Source: a virus
Virus record (IMG/VR): IMGVR_UViG_3300032093_000002
Coordinates: 62,001 to 126,000 of that record
Length of the DNA stretch: 64,000 nucleotides
Strand: one strand, 5' to 3'
The position numbers and the translations under genes are program-made. The notes beneath the pieces are model-generated. The model worked only from the letters and a program-made list of their open reading frames with translations. It ran no database searches and had not been told where the DNA came from. Numbering within the stretch: position 1 is the stretch's first letter; each line of letters begins with the position of its first letter. Below, one piece after another: positions 1 to 10,000 of the stretch.

Positions 1-1137
1 CAAATAATAATCCAAATCTGTTTCTTCAAAATGTTCTGCAATCCACTGCCTTCCTCCACAAATACCCAAGTTATCTTTTTTGATATGTTCAAAATTATAT
101 TCATCACAAAGTTGTTTATACTCTTCTGTTGTTGACAAATCACTTGAGTTATCAAGTAAGAATTTTTTTGTTTTAAGTATGAATTCTTTATCATACATTA
201 ACATTGAATTAATCAACGTTTTGAATTGGTTTGGACTATTGAAAGTTATAACATATAGACCAACTTTGTTAATATCCAAATTTGAAACTTGTCTATGAAC
301 TGATTCTGTTTTTACTTTCAAATCATCGTTCTTCAAATCCTCAAAAAATTTACCTAACAAACCATTTGATTCTATTTCAAAATAATTTATTAACTCGGAG
401 TGTCTATAACACATTATGCTGAATAAAGATTCTTCAGTTCCCATATATCCCGAATCCAAGGTTTCTTTCATCAGAGAATAATATATTGAATTGATTTCTG
501 ATATTGAGTGTTTTGGTCCACCGAAGAACCCACCTCTAGCAACCCTCTCAACTTTAGCACCTGCCATAGAGTTCATCTTATCGAAATTGAACCCGTGGAC
601 TTCTGTATTAGCTTCATAAGGAAAACAAACGAAACTGAATTTGGAGATATATTTTACTAATTTATCCAAAACCTTGTCGTGTGTAAAGTAACCAGGATGC
701 ACAGTATTTGTCAACCCACCGTCAATCCAAAACAGATATTCTGAATCAAACCTATCCATTATTTTTGCATCATTCAAAAGATAAACTTTTGACATAACCA
801 ACGGGTTATAGTTTTCCAATCTCGATTGAGTTGAATCTTTTAACCAACCAACTTGATTATACCACTCAGGGTTATTTCTTATGTTTTGGATTTTATCAAA
901 AAATTCATTATTCCTGAACCAAGACATGTCTCTTACAATAAATTGTGTATTTGACTTATCCCTTTTTGAAAAAACAAATTCCTCTAAACTTTTATCACCA
1001 TAGATAATCATATTGGTATTGACATCCAATAGTTTTTCAAATTTATCCAAATAATGTTGAAAAGGTCTTGACCAACCTTCACTTAAATCACCTCTTCCGA
1101 TGTCCCAAATTCCTGTTACAAGTGTTATATTACTCAT
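1..1137 (-). CDS. HtrL/YibB-like glycosyltransferase fused to a GT2-like domain (3' end outside window)
   Basis: The frame opens at an ATG complementary to 1135-1137 and stays open to base 1, about 379 codons, so the C-terminus is missing. The N-terminal part starts 'TLVTGIWDIGRGD' and carries 'YLFWIDGGLTNTVHPG' and 'RVARGGFFGG', the pattern of the HtrL/YibB glycosyltransferase-like family. From about residue 292 a second fold begins, 'VGLYVITFNSPNQFKTL' followed by 'LLDNSSD' and 'NLGICGGRQW', which looks like the start of a family 2 (GT-A) glycosyltransferase. It overlaps the end of the upstream gene by 8 nt, so the two are co-transcribed. Likely role: adding sugars to a phage or host glycan; substrate unknown. 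The family call for the first half is moderately sure, the second less so. Confidence 0.7.
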   Translation of the reverse strand, partial: MSNITLVTGIWDIGRGDLSEGWSRPFQHYLDKFEKLLDVNTNMIIYGDKSLEEFVFSKRDKSNTQFIVRDMSWFRNNEFFDKIQNIRNNPEWYNQVGWLKDSTQSRLENYNPLVMSKVYLLNDAKIMDRFDSEYLFWIDGGLTNTVHPGYFTHDKVLDKLVKYISKFSFVCFPYEANTEVHGFNFDKMNSMAGAKVERVARGGFFGGPKHSISEINSIYYSLMKETLDSGYMGTEESLFSIMCYRHSELINYFEIESNGLLGKFFEDLKNDDLKVKTESVHRQVSNLDINKVGLYVITFNSPNQFKTLINSMLMYDKEFILKTKKFLLDNSSDLSTTEEYKQLCDEYNFEHIKKDNLGICGGRQWIAEHFEETDLDYYL

Positions 1138-2014
1138 AAATTCTTTTAAATTCTTCTAATATTTTATAGAAACTTTTATTTTTCTGAAATAACTCATCTG
1201 TTACACCTTGAGGTGCATTATCCCTGCACCACCAAATATCAAAATGTTTTCTCTCAAATAACTCAATATGATTGAAATACATAAGAGTCATTATTTGTTC
1301 TTCATGAGGTAAACCCTCATCGTTAGATAAAACTTCTTGGACATAGTTTTCGAATATATTGACTATATTATCCCACTTGTCCCTGTGACCACCAAACAAT
1401 CCTCCTATGATATGAATACTTCTATCATAATTTTTATACCATCTTGGACTTACAGTTCCTGACCAATAGTTTCTTTCATTTTCTTTTCCTAAAATTAAAA
1501 ATTTGTCTTTAGTGTCTTCTATCAAATTTTTCAAAAAATCATTATCAAACAAATTGCTTTCATAAAATCTTCTTAAGGCATGTTTTGTTTCAGTCAAATA
1601 CTTGAGAGGTATTAAACCACAATGGGATAATCCCGCGTCTATCCAATAATAGTTATCGTAGGATTTATCCTCATTCCACCACCATGAAAATTTAGAATAT
1701 TGTATTTCGATACATCTATCCCCTCTTTTAATCTCATCGACATTTTTTCTCGAATCAATTAAATGTTTAAACTTGGAATTTGAAATATCGTATGTTGTAA
1801 ATTTCAACTTGGATTCTGGTATATTGTTTTCTTCATAGAAAAATTTCTTTAGGGAATCTATTTCTCTATCCGAGGTATAACATAAAAAATCCGCATCGGT
1901 CATCTTCAATAATGACAATAAACTATATCTATAGTGGGCACCTCTGTTAGGTCTACCACCAAATTCAGTTCCATAAAGGTCACTATAAATTGCGGTTATA
2001 AACTTAGTTGACAT
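1130..2014 (-). CDS. HtrL/YibB-like glycosyltransferase-family protein
   Basis: 294 aa. The central 'YYWIDAGLSHCGLIP' and later 'IIGGLFGG' parallel the WIDGG and GGFFGG blocks of the neighbouring gene at 1-1137, and an acidic 'GLPHEEQIMTLMY' segment follows. This pattern fits the HtrL/YibB glycosyltransferase-like family, here as a single-domain version. It is the third gene of a four-gene minus-strand run and overlaps both neighbours (11 nt at its start, 8 nt at its end), indicating one transcript. No signal peptide or membrane segment is visible, so it acts in the cytoplasm. The acceptor is unknown; the adjoining Thr-rich fibre proteins are one candidate (inference). Confidence 0.62.
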   Translation of the reverse strand: MSTKFITAIYSDLYGTEFGGRPNRGAHYRYSLLSLLKMTDADFLCYTSDREIDSLKKFFYEENNIPESKLKFTTYDISNSKFKHLIDSRKNVDEIKRGDRCIEIQYSKFSWWWNEDKSYDNYYWIDAGLSHCGLIPLKYLTETKHALRRFYESNLFDNDFLKNLIEDTKDKFLILGKENERNYWSGTVSPRWYKNYDRSIHIIGGLFGGHRDKWDNIVNIFENYVQEVLSNDEGLPHEEQIMTLMYFNHIELFERKHFDIWWCRDNAPQGVTDELFQKNKSFYKILEEFKRIYE

Positions 2015-2747
2015 TATAAGGTAAATATTTTTTTTCTGTTTTCATTTTTTTATTTTCTGATTCATTCAAAAATCTGTGATTAATCTTGATTGGTGAATAG
2101 ACATTCCAATTGTATGTTTGGGCGTAGAAATTGTTATACATTCCCTGCGACACATCAGAATAAGAATTTTTCTGAGGGGCAATTGGTAAGATTGGTGCAT
2201 ATGATTGAATTGAAGGATACACATGTTTTACCAATTGTTCATCAATAGGAATGATAAAATCACCACTATAAAAACACTTATCTTTAATTTTTTCTATTTT
2301 TTCGAAAGATGATTCATCGTATATCAGAATATTTGTTGCGAAAGTTTCGGTCAATCTTTCATGTGGTTTTGGAGGTAAGTTTGTCAAATCCAAAAGCATA
2401 CTGTATTTTTCACTGACGTTCATTGGACGATTGAGTGTTGGAGAAAGATTCAATACACCAAAATCAATTCCATTTATATTTCTCTCCAAATCCTCAATGA
2501 AATTTTTTGCATAAGGCATAAATACACAATCATCTTCTATCACCATTACTCTCTTGTAACCTCTTTCTTTAGCCATTTCAATTATTGACAAATGAGAAAG
2601 AGCACAACCCATATAATCGTTACGTGGAACAGCCTTAAACAAATCGTAATCCCAACCGATGTAATTCATCTCGAACTTTATATCTTCAAGTCTGTCAGGT
2701 CTACTTTCCAAATTTATAACAAATTTTGGTATGTCTTTGAAAATCAT
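2004..2747 (-). CDS. Glycosyltransferase family 25 (LPS-type) protein
   Basis: 247 aa. The N-terminus 'FVINLESRPDRLEDIK', then 'GCALSHLSIIEMAKERGY' near residue 47 and 'VMVIEDDCVF' near residue 68 are the standard order of GT25 motifs: the INLxxRxDR start, the GCxxSHL block and the EDD metal/nucleotide-sugar motif. GT25 enzymes are best known as LPS galactosyltransferases and collagen-type glucosyl/galactosyltransferases. Length agrees with the bacterial family. It shares one base (ATGATTTTC/TAG junction) with the gene at 2747-4021 and overlaps the next by 11 nt. Acceptor unknown. Confidence 0.85.
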   Translation of the reverse strand: MIFKDIPKFVINLESRPDRLEDIKFEMNYIGWDYDLFKAVPRNDYMGCALSHLSIIEMAKERGYKRVMVIEDDCVFMPYAKNFIEDLERNINGIDFGVLNLSPTLNRPMNVSEKYSMLLDLTNLPPKPHERLTETFATNILIYDESSFEKIEKIKDKCFYSGDFIIPIDEQLVKHVYPSIQSYAPILPIAPQKNSYSDVSQGMYNNFYAQTYNWNVYSPIKINHRFLNESENKKMKTEKKYLPYNVN

Positions 2748-4021
2748 TAGCTTACAACATTATGATTTAATTGTCCAGTGATTCTATCACACCATCCTTT
2801 TGATACCGAGTGAGGCCAAACAACCCAATATGTGGGAGTAACGTCCGTTTGAAATTCTCTCCAAATCTTACAATATTTGTCAGGGTCTCTCATATAACCA
2901 GCAATTTCATTTTTGTCGGAGTCCTTTCTGAATAAAGTTTCGTCGTTAGGTCCGTGGAAAGCCACAACCCAAAAATCATAATCCGTTTCAGGAACCTGTG
3001 AGTATCCAATATCTATACAATGTTTGAATACCTTAGCAAAATCATTTTTCCAATCTTCCTCTGATGAATAGTTATATGGGTTTGGAGGATAATTCTTATC
3101 GAGTGTATATTTTTGAACAGCTCTCTTTTCAAATAAAATACCAGCATACTTCTCATATTCTCTTAAAGTTCTCACAGGACCAAAACCATAAGGTCCATCA
3201 TGACCCTCTTGGGTTTCACCATCCATACCAAAAAGTTTTCTGTTGGTCAAATGGGATACTTTGTTTTTCTCACCCCAAGTTTTGTCATCATCCCATTGTT
3301 TTGTCCTACCCTTACGTGTGTATTCATGATAGACAACAGGAATGTGAGGGTGAAATAAATCATAACCCCATGTGTAAGCTCTAGCTGCAATTGAGATTTC
3401 TTCTCCGTGGAAGTAATATTCAGGATTGTGTTGGACTTCTAGAGAAAACTGACCCAAAGTAAAACAAAAATGTGCAGAATAAAATCTCGCTGTTACGGGT
3501 TTTGTCATCTCTCTCCAACCAGGAATTGTTTCAGGGAGAAAAAACACAGCACCCTCAGGAATGAATCTATCAAATGCCATTCTCCAAGCATCTTGTGCCC
3601 TTCCCGCTGGGTCATTTTCAGGGTCAAAGGAGGGCACATAACCCGTAAGTAGAGGTTTTTCATACCCATCCTTTTGTAGACCCTTAATCATTTTTATTAA
3701 TATTTCATCCCAATCCTTTACAAATCTCATGTGGGAATCAATTTGCATTGTGTATCCTTCACCATCGTAAAGTTGTTGGGTTAAGTTTCTTGCCCAACAA
3801 ACGCCTCTAGATTCTTGATAAGGTATATCTAAAATCTTGAATCTTTTATCTTCTCTAAACTCATCTAAGTTGTCAAATCCATCTGTTTCACTAAATTGTC
3901 TTGCGATTGAGAAAACCAAGTTCTTTGGTTTTTTAGCGTTTGCAATCATATCTTTGAGTGTTGGAACTAACTGTGGGTCCCTGTATGATGCGATTTGAAT
4001 AAAAATTTTACTGTTAGACAT
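2747..4021 (-). CDS. GlcNAc-type glycosyltransferase (GT60/PF11397-like)
   Basis: 424 aa. The opening 'IFIQIASYRDPQLVPTL' and 'MQIDSHMRFVKDWDEIL' near residue 95 are hallmarks of the GlcNAc-transferase family that includes the Skp1 hydroxyproline GlcNAc transferase of Dictyostelium. The DSH triplet serves as the metal-binding DxD-like motif. Further family-like segments are 'YFHGEEISIAARAYTWGYDLFHP' in the second half. Family members attach sugar to hydroxylated side chains of proteins, so an adhesin target such as the Thr/Pro-rich fibres next door is attractive but inferred. First gene of the leftmost minus-strand operon, separated from the fibre gene by a terminator at 4045-4072. Confidence 0.82.
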   Translation of the reverse strand: MSNSKIFIQIASYRDPQLVPTLKDMIANAKKPKNLVFSIARQFSETDGFDNLDEFREDKRFKILDIPYQESRGVCWARNLTQQLYDGEGYTMQIDSHMRFVKDWDEILIKMIKGLQKDGYEKPLLTGYVPSFDPENDPAGRAQDAWRMAFDRFIPEGAVFFLPETIPGWREMTKPVTARFYSAHFCFTLGQFSLEVQHNPEYYFHGEEISIAARAYTWGYDLFHPHIPVVYHEYTRKGRTKQWDDDKTWGEKNKVSHLTNRKLFGMDGETQEGHDGPYGFGPVRTLREYEKYAGILFEKRAVQKYTLDKNYPPNPYNYSSEEDWKNDFAKVFKHCIDIGYSQVPETDYDFWVVAFHGPNDETLFRKDSDKNEIAGYMRDPDKYCKIWREFQTDVTPTYWVVWPHSVSKGWCDRITGQLNHNVVS

Positions 4022-4044
4022 ATTATCTTTTTGTCTAAAAATAA

Positions 4045-4072
4045 AAAACCCTCCACGAAAGTAGAGGGTTTT
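4045..4072 (-). terminator. Intrinsic terminator of the fibre gene 4092-6110
   Basis: Inverted repeat AAAACCCTC ... GAGGGTTTT with a 10-nt loop. Read on the minus strand it is followed by a T-rich tract, so it ends the fibre transcript just past its stop codon. Confidence 0.75.
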
Positions 4073-4091
4073 ATCTTTATTATTTTTAAAT

Positions 4092-6110
4092 TTAATCTGT
4101 AAGTGTGATTTTTGCTACATCTGTATCTTGTAAAGGAACTCCACCACTAGTTAATCCAATCATTGATGGTGGGATTGTTGACCCTGAATATAAGAACGAC
4201 CCATTAAGTTCAACTATAAAATTAACAGGAGTTCCTGTTATAGAAGCTCTTGGATTACCGAATGTTAGACCGTGTAGTGCTGTAAAAGTTTGACCTGATG
4301 TTACAGGTAAAGCTCCTGATAGATTGGTAAGTGTTATACTTCCACCATCATCAACAAAATCTATAATTTCCGCTCCACCTGTTGATTCGTTAACCGCTAT
4401 GATTTCGGGACAAATAAGAGTTCCTGTTATTTCACCGTTAGTTAATTCCCATCCGCCACCGCCAAGTAAGTTAAGCCATCCTGATGGATAAATATCTGAG
4501 AAAGATGCCCCACTAAATATGATATCATTCGGATATGACGGTTGATTATAGTAATAAGAAGTTGTCGAAGTTCCTCCTGAACAAGCGTCCAATCCAGACA
4601 CTGTTGAAAATTTAGTTGCACCAATTAATGCGAAAGTTCCTGGTGTTTCAGTAGGTGTTGGTGTGTATGTTGCAGTTTGAGATGGTGTTTGAGTTGGAGT
4701 TTCTGTGTTGGTTGGTGTTTGAGTTGGAGTTTCTGTGTTGGTTGGTGTTTGAGTTGTTGTTGGTGTTGGTGATGATATTGGTGTAGATGTTGAAGTCACT
4801 GTAGGTGTCGGTGTCGGTAAGTTCGAACATCCGTTAGGGTCGGAACTTGTAATCAATCCTGCTCCACCGCTAACAATAAACCAAGCAATCCCATTAGAAT
4901 AATAACCATCAATAACAGGAACTGTCAGAGCTGTATTTTGATAAAGTGACTCACCAACGTTTGGACCTACTCCACCCGCTACAGTTCCGTAGACAGGATT
5001 AGTTGAACCCAAACAAGCTTCATTCGGAGTTGAACCTGAACCTAAATTATATGTATAGTATCCAAATGTTGCTGTTGGTGTTGTAGTTGGAGTCGGTGTT
5101 GGTGTTTCAGTTGGAGATGCGGTTACAGTTGCTGTTGGTGTTGGAACAACCAAACAAGAACTGAATGCACCCACTTGAGCACCATTCGAATCTATTTCTG
5201 TTACAATATTTGAACTGTTATAAAAACCTGCCAACATTGTTGACGGACCAAAACTTTCAGGATAGAATTGTGTGCAGTTATCGAAAAGAACCGCATTACC
5301 CCAAATATTTCCAACTATTCCTGAAGAACATGCTTCATTCTCAGTTGAACCTGAACCTACTGAAAACTCAAATCTTACTGGTGTCGGTGTAGGTGTTGGA
5401 GTTTGAGTTGGTGTTTCTGTGTTAGTTGGAGTTGGTGTAGGTGTTTGACTTGAAGTAGGAGTTGGTGTTGGACCACAATTTCCATCAACTGTAATTGTAG
5501 CTCCCGTAATACAACCTGGTCCACAACCAGAAGCAACTATGTAAATAATACCATCTTCAGTATAATAACCTTCCGGATTACCTGTATTTGGACCTGTAGC
5601 ATCTGACCAAACTAATGTTGAATCCGCCAAACTTGTTCCATTTACAAATATGTTTGCTGTTTGAACACAATCACAAGTTAGTAATATATCCGTCTCATCG
5701 TGACATCTCACAATAGCAGTTCTCTCAACGTTTGTAGGTGTTGGAGTTTGCGTTGGAGTTTCCGTGTTAGTCGGAGTCTGTGTGAACGTTGGAGTATTTG
5801 TCGGTGTTTCTGACGCAGTTGGTGTCTGAGTATTGGTTGGTGTTGTTGTAGGCGTTGCAGTGTTCGAAGGTGTTTGAGTCGGACTAGATGTCGGAGTAGG
5901 TGTGGGTCCAGTTGGTGGGAACGCACCCATATTTTGGAGAACGATTGTTGTATTCGCCGTGGAATATGTTCCATCTATCAACCAAATGTTTTTTACCTGA
6001 TTTGGTTCTAATTCTACTTGGTAATCCCACATTGAATCTTCGCATCTTCTATAGTTGAAAGTTGCTATTGTGGAACCTGTGTTTGTTAAAATATATTTAC
6101 TACAAGCCAT
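4092..6110 (-). CDS. Thr/Pro-linker tail-fibre/adhesin protein with repeated small modules
   Basis: 672 aa. An N-terminal domain of about 65 residues is followed by four Thr/Pro-rich linkers (repeats such as [10 protein letters not shown]) that separate small globular modules. Two or three modules share the outline 'GSGSTENEACS ... GFYNSSNIVTEIDSNG ... FSSC', also seen in the 1309-aa protein at 7076-11005. A 150-residue C-terminal domain ends the chain. This bead-and-linker layout with paired Cys suggests a virion surface adhesin or fibre; no family is recognised. Thr density makes the linkers possible O-glycosylation targets. A TATTTATA element lies 13 nt upstream of the ATG, so expression is probably late. 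Linker DNA is internally repetitive and could change length by slippage. Confidence 0.75.
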   Translation of the reverse strand: MACSKYILTNTGSTIATFNYRRCEDSMWDYQVELEPNQVKNIWLIDGTYSTANTTIVLQNMGAFPPTGPTPTPTSSPTQTPSNTATPTTTPTNTQTPTASETPTNTPTFTQTPTNTETPTQTPTPTNVERTAIVRCHDETDILLTCDCVQTANIFVNGTSLADSTLVWSDATGPNTGNPEGYYTEDGIIYIVASGCGPGCITGATITVDGNCGPTPTPTSSQTPTPTPTNTETPTQTPTPTPTPVRFEFSVGSGSTENEACSSGIVGNIWGNAVLFDNCTQFYPESFGPSTMLAGFYNSSNIVTEIDSNGAQVGAFSSCLVVPTPTATVTASPTETPTPTPTTTPTATFGYYTYNLGSGSTPNEACLGSTNPVYGTVAGGVGPNVGESLYQNTALTVPVIDGYYSNGIAWFIVSGGAGLITSSDPNGCSNLPTPTPTVTSTSTPISSPTPTTTQTPTNTETPTQTPTNTETPTQTPSQTATYTPTPTETPGTFALIGATKFSTVSGLDACSGGTSTTSYYYNQPSYPNDIIFSGASFSDIYPSGWLNLLGGGGWELTNGEITGTLICPEIIAVNESTGGAEIIDFVDDGGSITLTNLSGALPVTSGQTFTALHGLTFGNPRASITGTPVNFIVELNGSFLYSGSTIPPSMIGLTSGGVPLQDTDVAKITLTD
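4691..4750 (-). repeat. 30-bp tandem repeat in a Thr/Pro linker
   Basis: Two identical direct 30-nt copies (4691-4720, 4721-4750) encode a ten-residue [10 protein letters not shown]-type unit on the minus strand. In-frame length means copy-number change would keep the reading frame. Confidence 0.85.
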
Positions 6111-6123
6111 TTTACTTTTTTTA

Positions 6124-6131
6124 TATAAATA
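6124..6131 (-). promoter_or_regulatory. Late-promoter-like TATTTATA element
   Basis: TATTTATA in the sense of the fibre gene, 13 nt before its ATG at 6110. Confidence 0.5.
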
Positions 6132-6161
6132 CTGAGAACTCGCTCAATTTTATTTTCTTTT

Positions 6162-6797
6162 TTAATAAATCTTATTCAGAACAAAAATATCACTGAAAAT
6201 TGAGTTCAAAGGACTATTAGAACTAAACTGAGCAGTCACATTCAGAGTATTCGGAATAGTTGTATCAAAGGTTGTATCGTTTACAGTATTGAACGCAAAA
6301 CCTGCAGGAACACCACTTGATTGTTTTGTTGTATGAAATACTCCAAGAGATACAATATCGGCAACTCCAGCAACACCAAGAGTTCTAATTGTAAAATTTA
6401 TTGAGAACTGCCAAACATCGTCTGTCGCTGAACTCATAGTTTGTACACCACTGTCCGCCAACACAACTGAACCCGCCTTCACACGGATTTGAATTGTGTC
6501 TCCATTTTTTGAAGACAATAACCCACCAAAATCCGCTCTAAAAGAATCCCCAATTTGAAATTGATTCGCACCAACGGTAAGAGTTCCAACACCCCCATTG
6601 ATTAAAGTCCCTTCAACAGTTGTTGCACTAATTGATACGCTATTTGCCGTTTGGGAAAATAATCCATAAACAGTTGGAAATGGTGCTAATGTGCTATTTT
6701 TAACACGATAAGTTACTCCTCCTTGAGCAACTGCGAATTCAGCGTTGGCAGTCATCGCGGTTAATTCTGGTAATGCAGATATTGGTAAATTAGGCAT
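6162..6797 (-). CDS. Virion fibre/appendage protein (beta-rich, unknown family)
   Basis: 211 aa. The start 'MPNLPISALPELTAMTANAEFAVAQGG' is the short 'L-P-x-L-T' segment often seen at the base of trimeric phage fibre proteins. The remainder is Ser/Thr/Gly-rich with alternating hydrophobic residues, as expected for a beta-structured jelly-roll. It follows the 91-aa gene at 6799-7074 with one base between them and belongs to the same minus-strand fibre operon that starts at 11005. No enzymatic motif is seen. Its place among adhesin genes suggests a fibre tip or head fibre; the exact role is not recognised. Confidence 0.6.
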   Translation of the reverse strand: MPNLPISALPELTAMTANAEFAVAQGGVTYRVKNSTLAPFPTVYGLFSQTANSVSISATTVEGTLINGGVGTLTVGANQFQIGDSFRADFGGLLSSKNGDTIQIRVKAGSVVLADSGVQTMSSATDDVWQFSINFTIRTLGVAGVADIVSLGVFHTTKQSSGVPAGFAFNTVNDTTFDTTIPNTLNVTAQFSSNSPLNSIFSDIFVLNKIY

Positions 6798-6798
6798 A

Positions 6799-7074
6799 TT
6801 ATGTAATTAAAATTTTGTAATTATCCTCTTGGTCAAGGGTTGAATAATCTTCTTGTAATAAATAGTTTGTATCGGGGTTAGAAATATAGGTATAACATGT
6901 TTGGTCAAAAGCCCCAAAATAAAGTTCATAACTTCCATTAAAATATTCCAACTCAACCGTATATGGTAACACATTTGCACCCAAGCTCACAGTTCCTCCC
7001 GTATCAGGATAAAAGGTAATATTGGCTATCTGACCATTAAAATTCGTGCTTGATATTTGTACTCCTGTAGTCAT
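6799..7074 (-). CDS. Small virion-associated protein of unknown function
   Basis: 91 aa. Predicted beta-rich ('TFYPDTGGTVSLGANVLPYTVELEYFNGSYELYF'-like alternation, quoted in part) with an acidic C-terminus. It sits one base after the 1309-aa fibre gene and one base before the 211-aa fibre gene, so translation is probably coupled. Such small proteins between fibre genes can be chaperones or joint proteins of the fibre, but no family was recognised here. Confidence 0.55.
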   Translation of the reverse strand: MTTGVQISSTNFNGQIANITFYPDTGGTVSLGANVLPYTVELEYFNGSYELYFGAFDQTCYTYISNPDTNYLLQEDYSTLDQEDNYKILIT

Positions 7075-7075
7075 T

Positions 7076-10000
7076 TTATAATAGTGGTATATTCCATTTA
7101 TTTGATAGATATTGTTGGACAGATTGTAACTCCGATGGAGATAAAGCTCTACTGTAAGCTAACACATCAAACAAAAATCCATTATAGAAGAACTGTGTGG
7201 TTCCCGCGGGTGCTCCCGTATAGGATACTCCCAAGAACACATAATCAAGAAGTGCATTTGTTGTTGTTCCAACATTAGTTATATAGGTCAAGGTTTGTCC
7301 TGAACCATCAATATAAAACTTTAATTTATCTTGATTGGTCACACCTGTTCCACTAAACACATAAGATATAATGTGTGGATTTGTATTAACAACACCACCC
7401 GTAGCAAAACCACCACCAGCCGCAATGTTGTATGTTGAACCACTTTGTCTTATGTATGTTGCATCCAACCCTGTATTTCCATCAGAACCTCCCTGAATAT
7501 ATTGAGCCGTATTAGTTGAATTGAGTGTCTTAACAACCATAATGATTGTTTGTCCTGATTTTGATGATAAGTCAACAAGAGGGTTTACACTTAAACCATC
7601 TGAGGTTCCATTGAACCAAACTCCTCCTAAACCATTTTGAACACCGCTCCACCATTCAGGAGAAGGACCAGCTCCACCACCAATTGGGTTGGCATTGTGC
7701 GCACTTGCAGATGAATCTTCCCATTGTGTAAATGTCGAACCACTTGTTGCATTAGGGTTAAATTGGTCACCAGTCTGACCTTGATAATAAATTTCAAGGG
7801 TTGGGTCACTTGGTACAATCGCTTGAGTTGGTGTAGGTGTTACATCTGGTGTGTTGGTTTGTGTTGGAGTACTTGTTACCTCAGGTGTTGGTGTTTGAGT
7901 TGGAGTTTCAGTAGGTGTTGGACTTGGTTCATTTGTTGGTGTTGGTGTCTGAGTTGACGAAGGAGTAGGTGTTGGTAGTAAGGTTATTTGAATATCACAA
8001 ACAGGATTAGGTGTTACATCAGGTGTTGGTGTTTGAGTTGGAGTTTCAGTATTAGTAGGAGTATTAGTAGGTGTATCTGTGATTGTTGGAGTTGTAGTAT
8101 TAGTAGGAGTATTAGTAGGTGTATCTGTAATTGTTGGAGTTGTAGTATTAGTAGGAGTATTAGTAGGTGTATCTGTAATTGTTGGAGTAGGCGTAGATGT
8201 AGAAGTATCGGTTATGGTTGGTGTTACAGTATTAGTAGGTGTTTGAGTTGGAGACTCAGTTGGCGTATTTGTAGGAGTTTCAGTTGGAGTGTTAGTAGGA
8301 GTTTCTGTTGGTGTTTGGGTTACGGTTTCTATCGGGGTTCCTGTTGGAGTGTTAGTAGGAGTTTCTGTTGGAGTCTCAGTTTGAGTTGGTGTCTCAGTCG
8401 GAGTGTTAGTAGGAGTCTCTGTAGGAGTTCCGGTGTTAGTTGGAGTTTGTGTTATGGTTTCTGTTGGAGTCTCAGTAGGAGTTTGTGTTGGTGTCTCAGT
8501 TTGAGTTGGGGTATTTGTTGGGGTTTCACTCGGAGTTTGTGTTGGCGTCTCACTCGGAGTCTGTGTAACCGTTGATGTTGGTGTTGTTGTAGGACATATT
8601 GAGAAACTACCAATTGTGAACCCCTCTGAATCAAGTTCAACCACAATGTTATTATATGAATAATATCCAGAAAGATTAACCGTGTTTGAACCCGTAGGAG
8701 AATCAAAGAATTGATTATTCTCATCGAAGTTCTCAAACTCACCATATATAATTCCATTATCAACACATTGACATGCATCAATCAAAGTAGTTCCCGAACA
8801 AACATTAAACGCGAATCTCAATTTCGTCGGTGTTGGAGTGTTGGTAGGTGTTTCGGTTGGAGTTTCAGTTGGTGTCTCCGAAGGTGTGGATGTAGGAGTT
8901 GATGTTTCTGTAGGAGTATTTGTTGGTGTCTCGGTAGGTGTAGGTGTTTGAGTTTCAGTTGCAGTTGGAGTTTGACCAGGACTTGCAGTAATTGAAGGTG
9001 TAGGAGTATTTGTTGGGGTTTCTGATGGCGTAACGGTTGGTGTTTCCGTACTTGTTGGTGTCAAGGTTGGTGTTTCCGAAGCGGTAATCGAAGGTGTTGG
9101 TGTTACAGTAGGAGTTACTGTAGGTGAAGGTGTTGGTAAAATTAAAACTCTACAGTCAGGACACTTAGGGTCTAACAAATCATATTTGTCTTTTTGAATT
9201 TTGAAATTGTGCCAAATCTGTGAAGCATTTAAAGGCTCTGTATACATTCTAAATGCACTAATGTCCCCAATTAAACTGCCACCAAAATATTCTTCAAGTT
9301 TGATGTGTGTTGTTAAACCTGAATAGATTGTGTTGTCCAAATCATGTGTTGTTAAACACTCTGGGTCTTGTTGATAAACTATTTCGTCAACAGTTTCAGG
9401 ACATCCTCCTGAGAATGTAAGGTTGTCGTGTAATCCCTGTGTTCCACCACCAACAGAAATGTTATAAGAAACGCCTATTTGTTTTTCTCTTGGTGTGTCT
9501 AAAAGTCTCGGAATAATCTCTTCAAAGTTTTCAACAACCATGAAAAGTCTACCATTTACGTATAACTTGAATTTACCCAAACGGTATATTTGTTCAAGTG
9601 TCCAATTGTCATTAAAAGTTACAATTTCAGTTGTTGCCGGGTCATAATCTTTCTCATGGGTTAGAGGAGGTTCAATAAGACTAACACTATTGTGAGCAGG
9701 AGTAGCGGTATAGATTGTTTCTGTTATCAAACCTAATCCCCCTTTTTCATATAAATCACAAGTATCAAACCATTCATTTCTTTCAAAAACAGCATCTATT
9801 TGTACCCAATGCTCAAGCTTTGAATAATCAGTTTGTTCACAATCATGGAAGATACCCCTTGTTGAACACCATTCATTTACTGTAACACCAGTAACATAAG
9901 TTAAACCCGACAGGCATGCACCTGTAAATTCACAATCCCCTGTAATTCTATATGTTTTAACACACAGTCTTGGATTACCAGTGTCCCCACTCAATCTCAA

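Noticed and set aside
7988-8575. A 195-residue plus-strand frame rich in Cys, Trp, Ser and Arg inside the fibre gene
   Set aside because: It is the antisense shadow of the Thr/Pro repeat array and has no sensible protein composition or start context.
8020-8590. A CRISPR-like look of regularly spaced repeats
   Set aside because: Units are contiguous, in frame with Thr/Pro codons and have no unique spacers of constant length; no cas genes are present.
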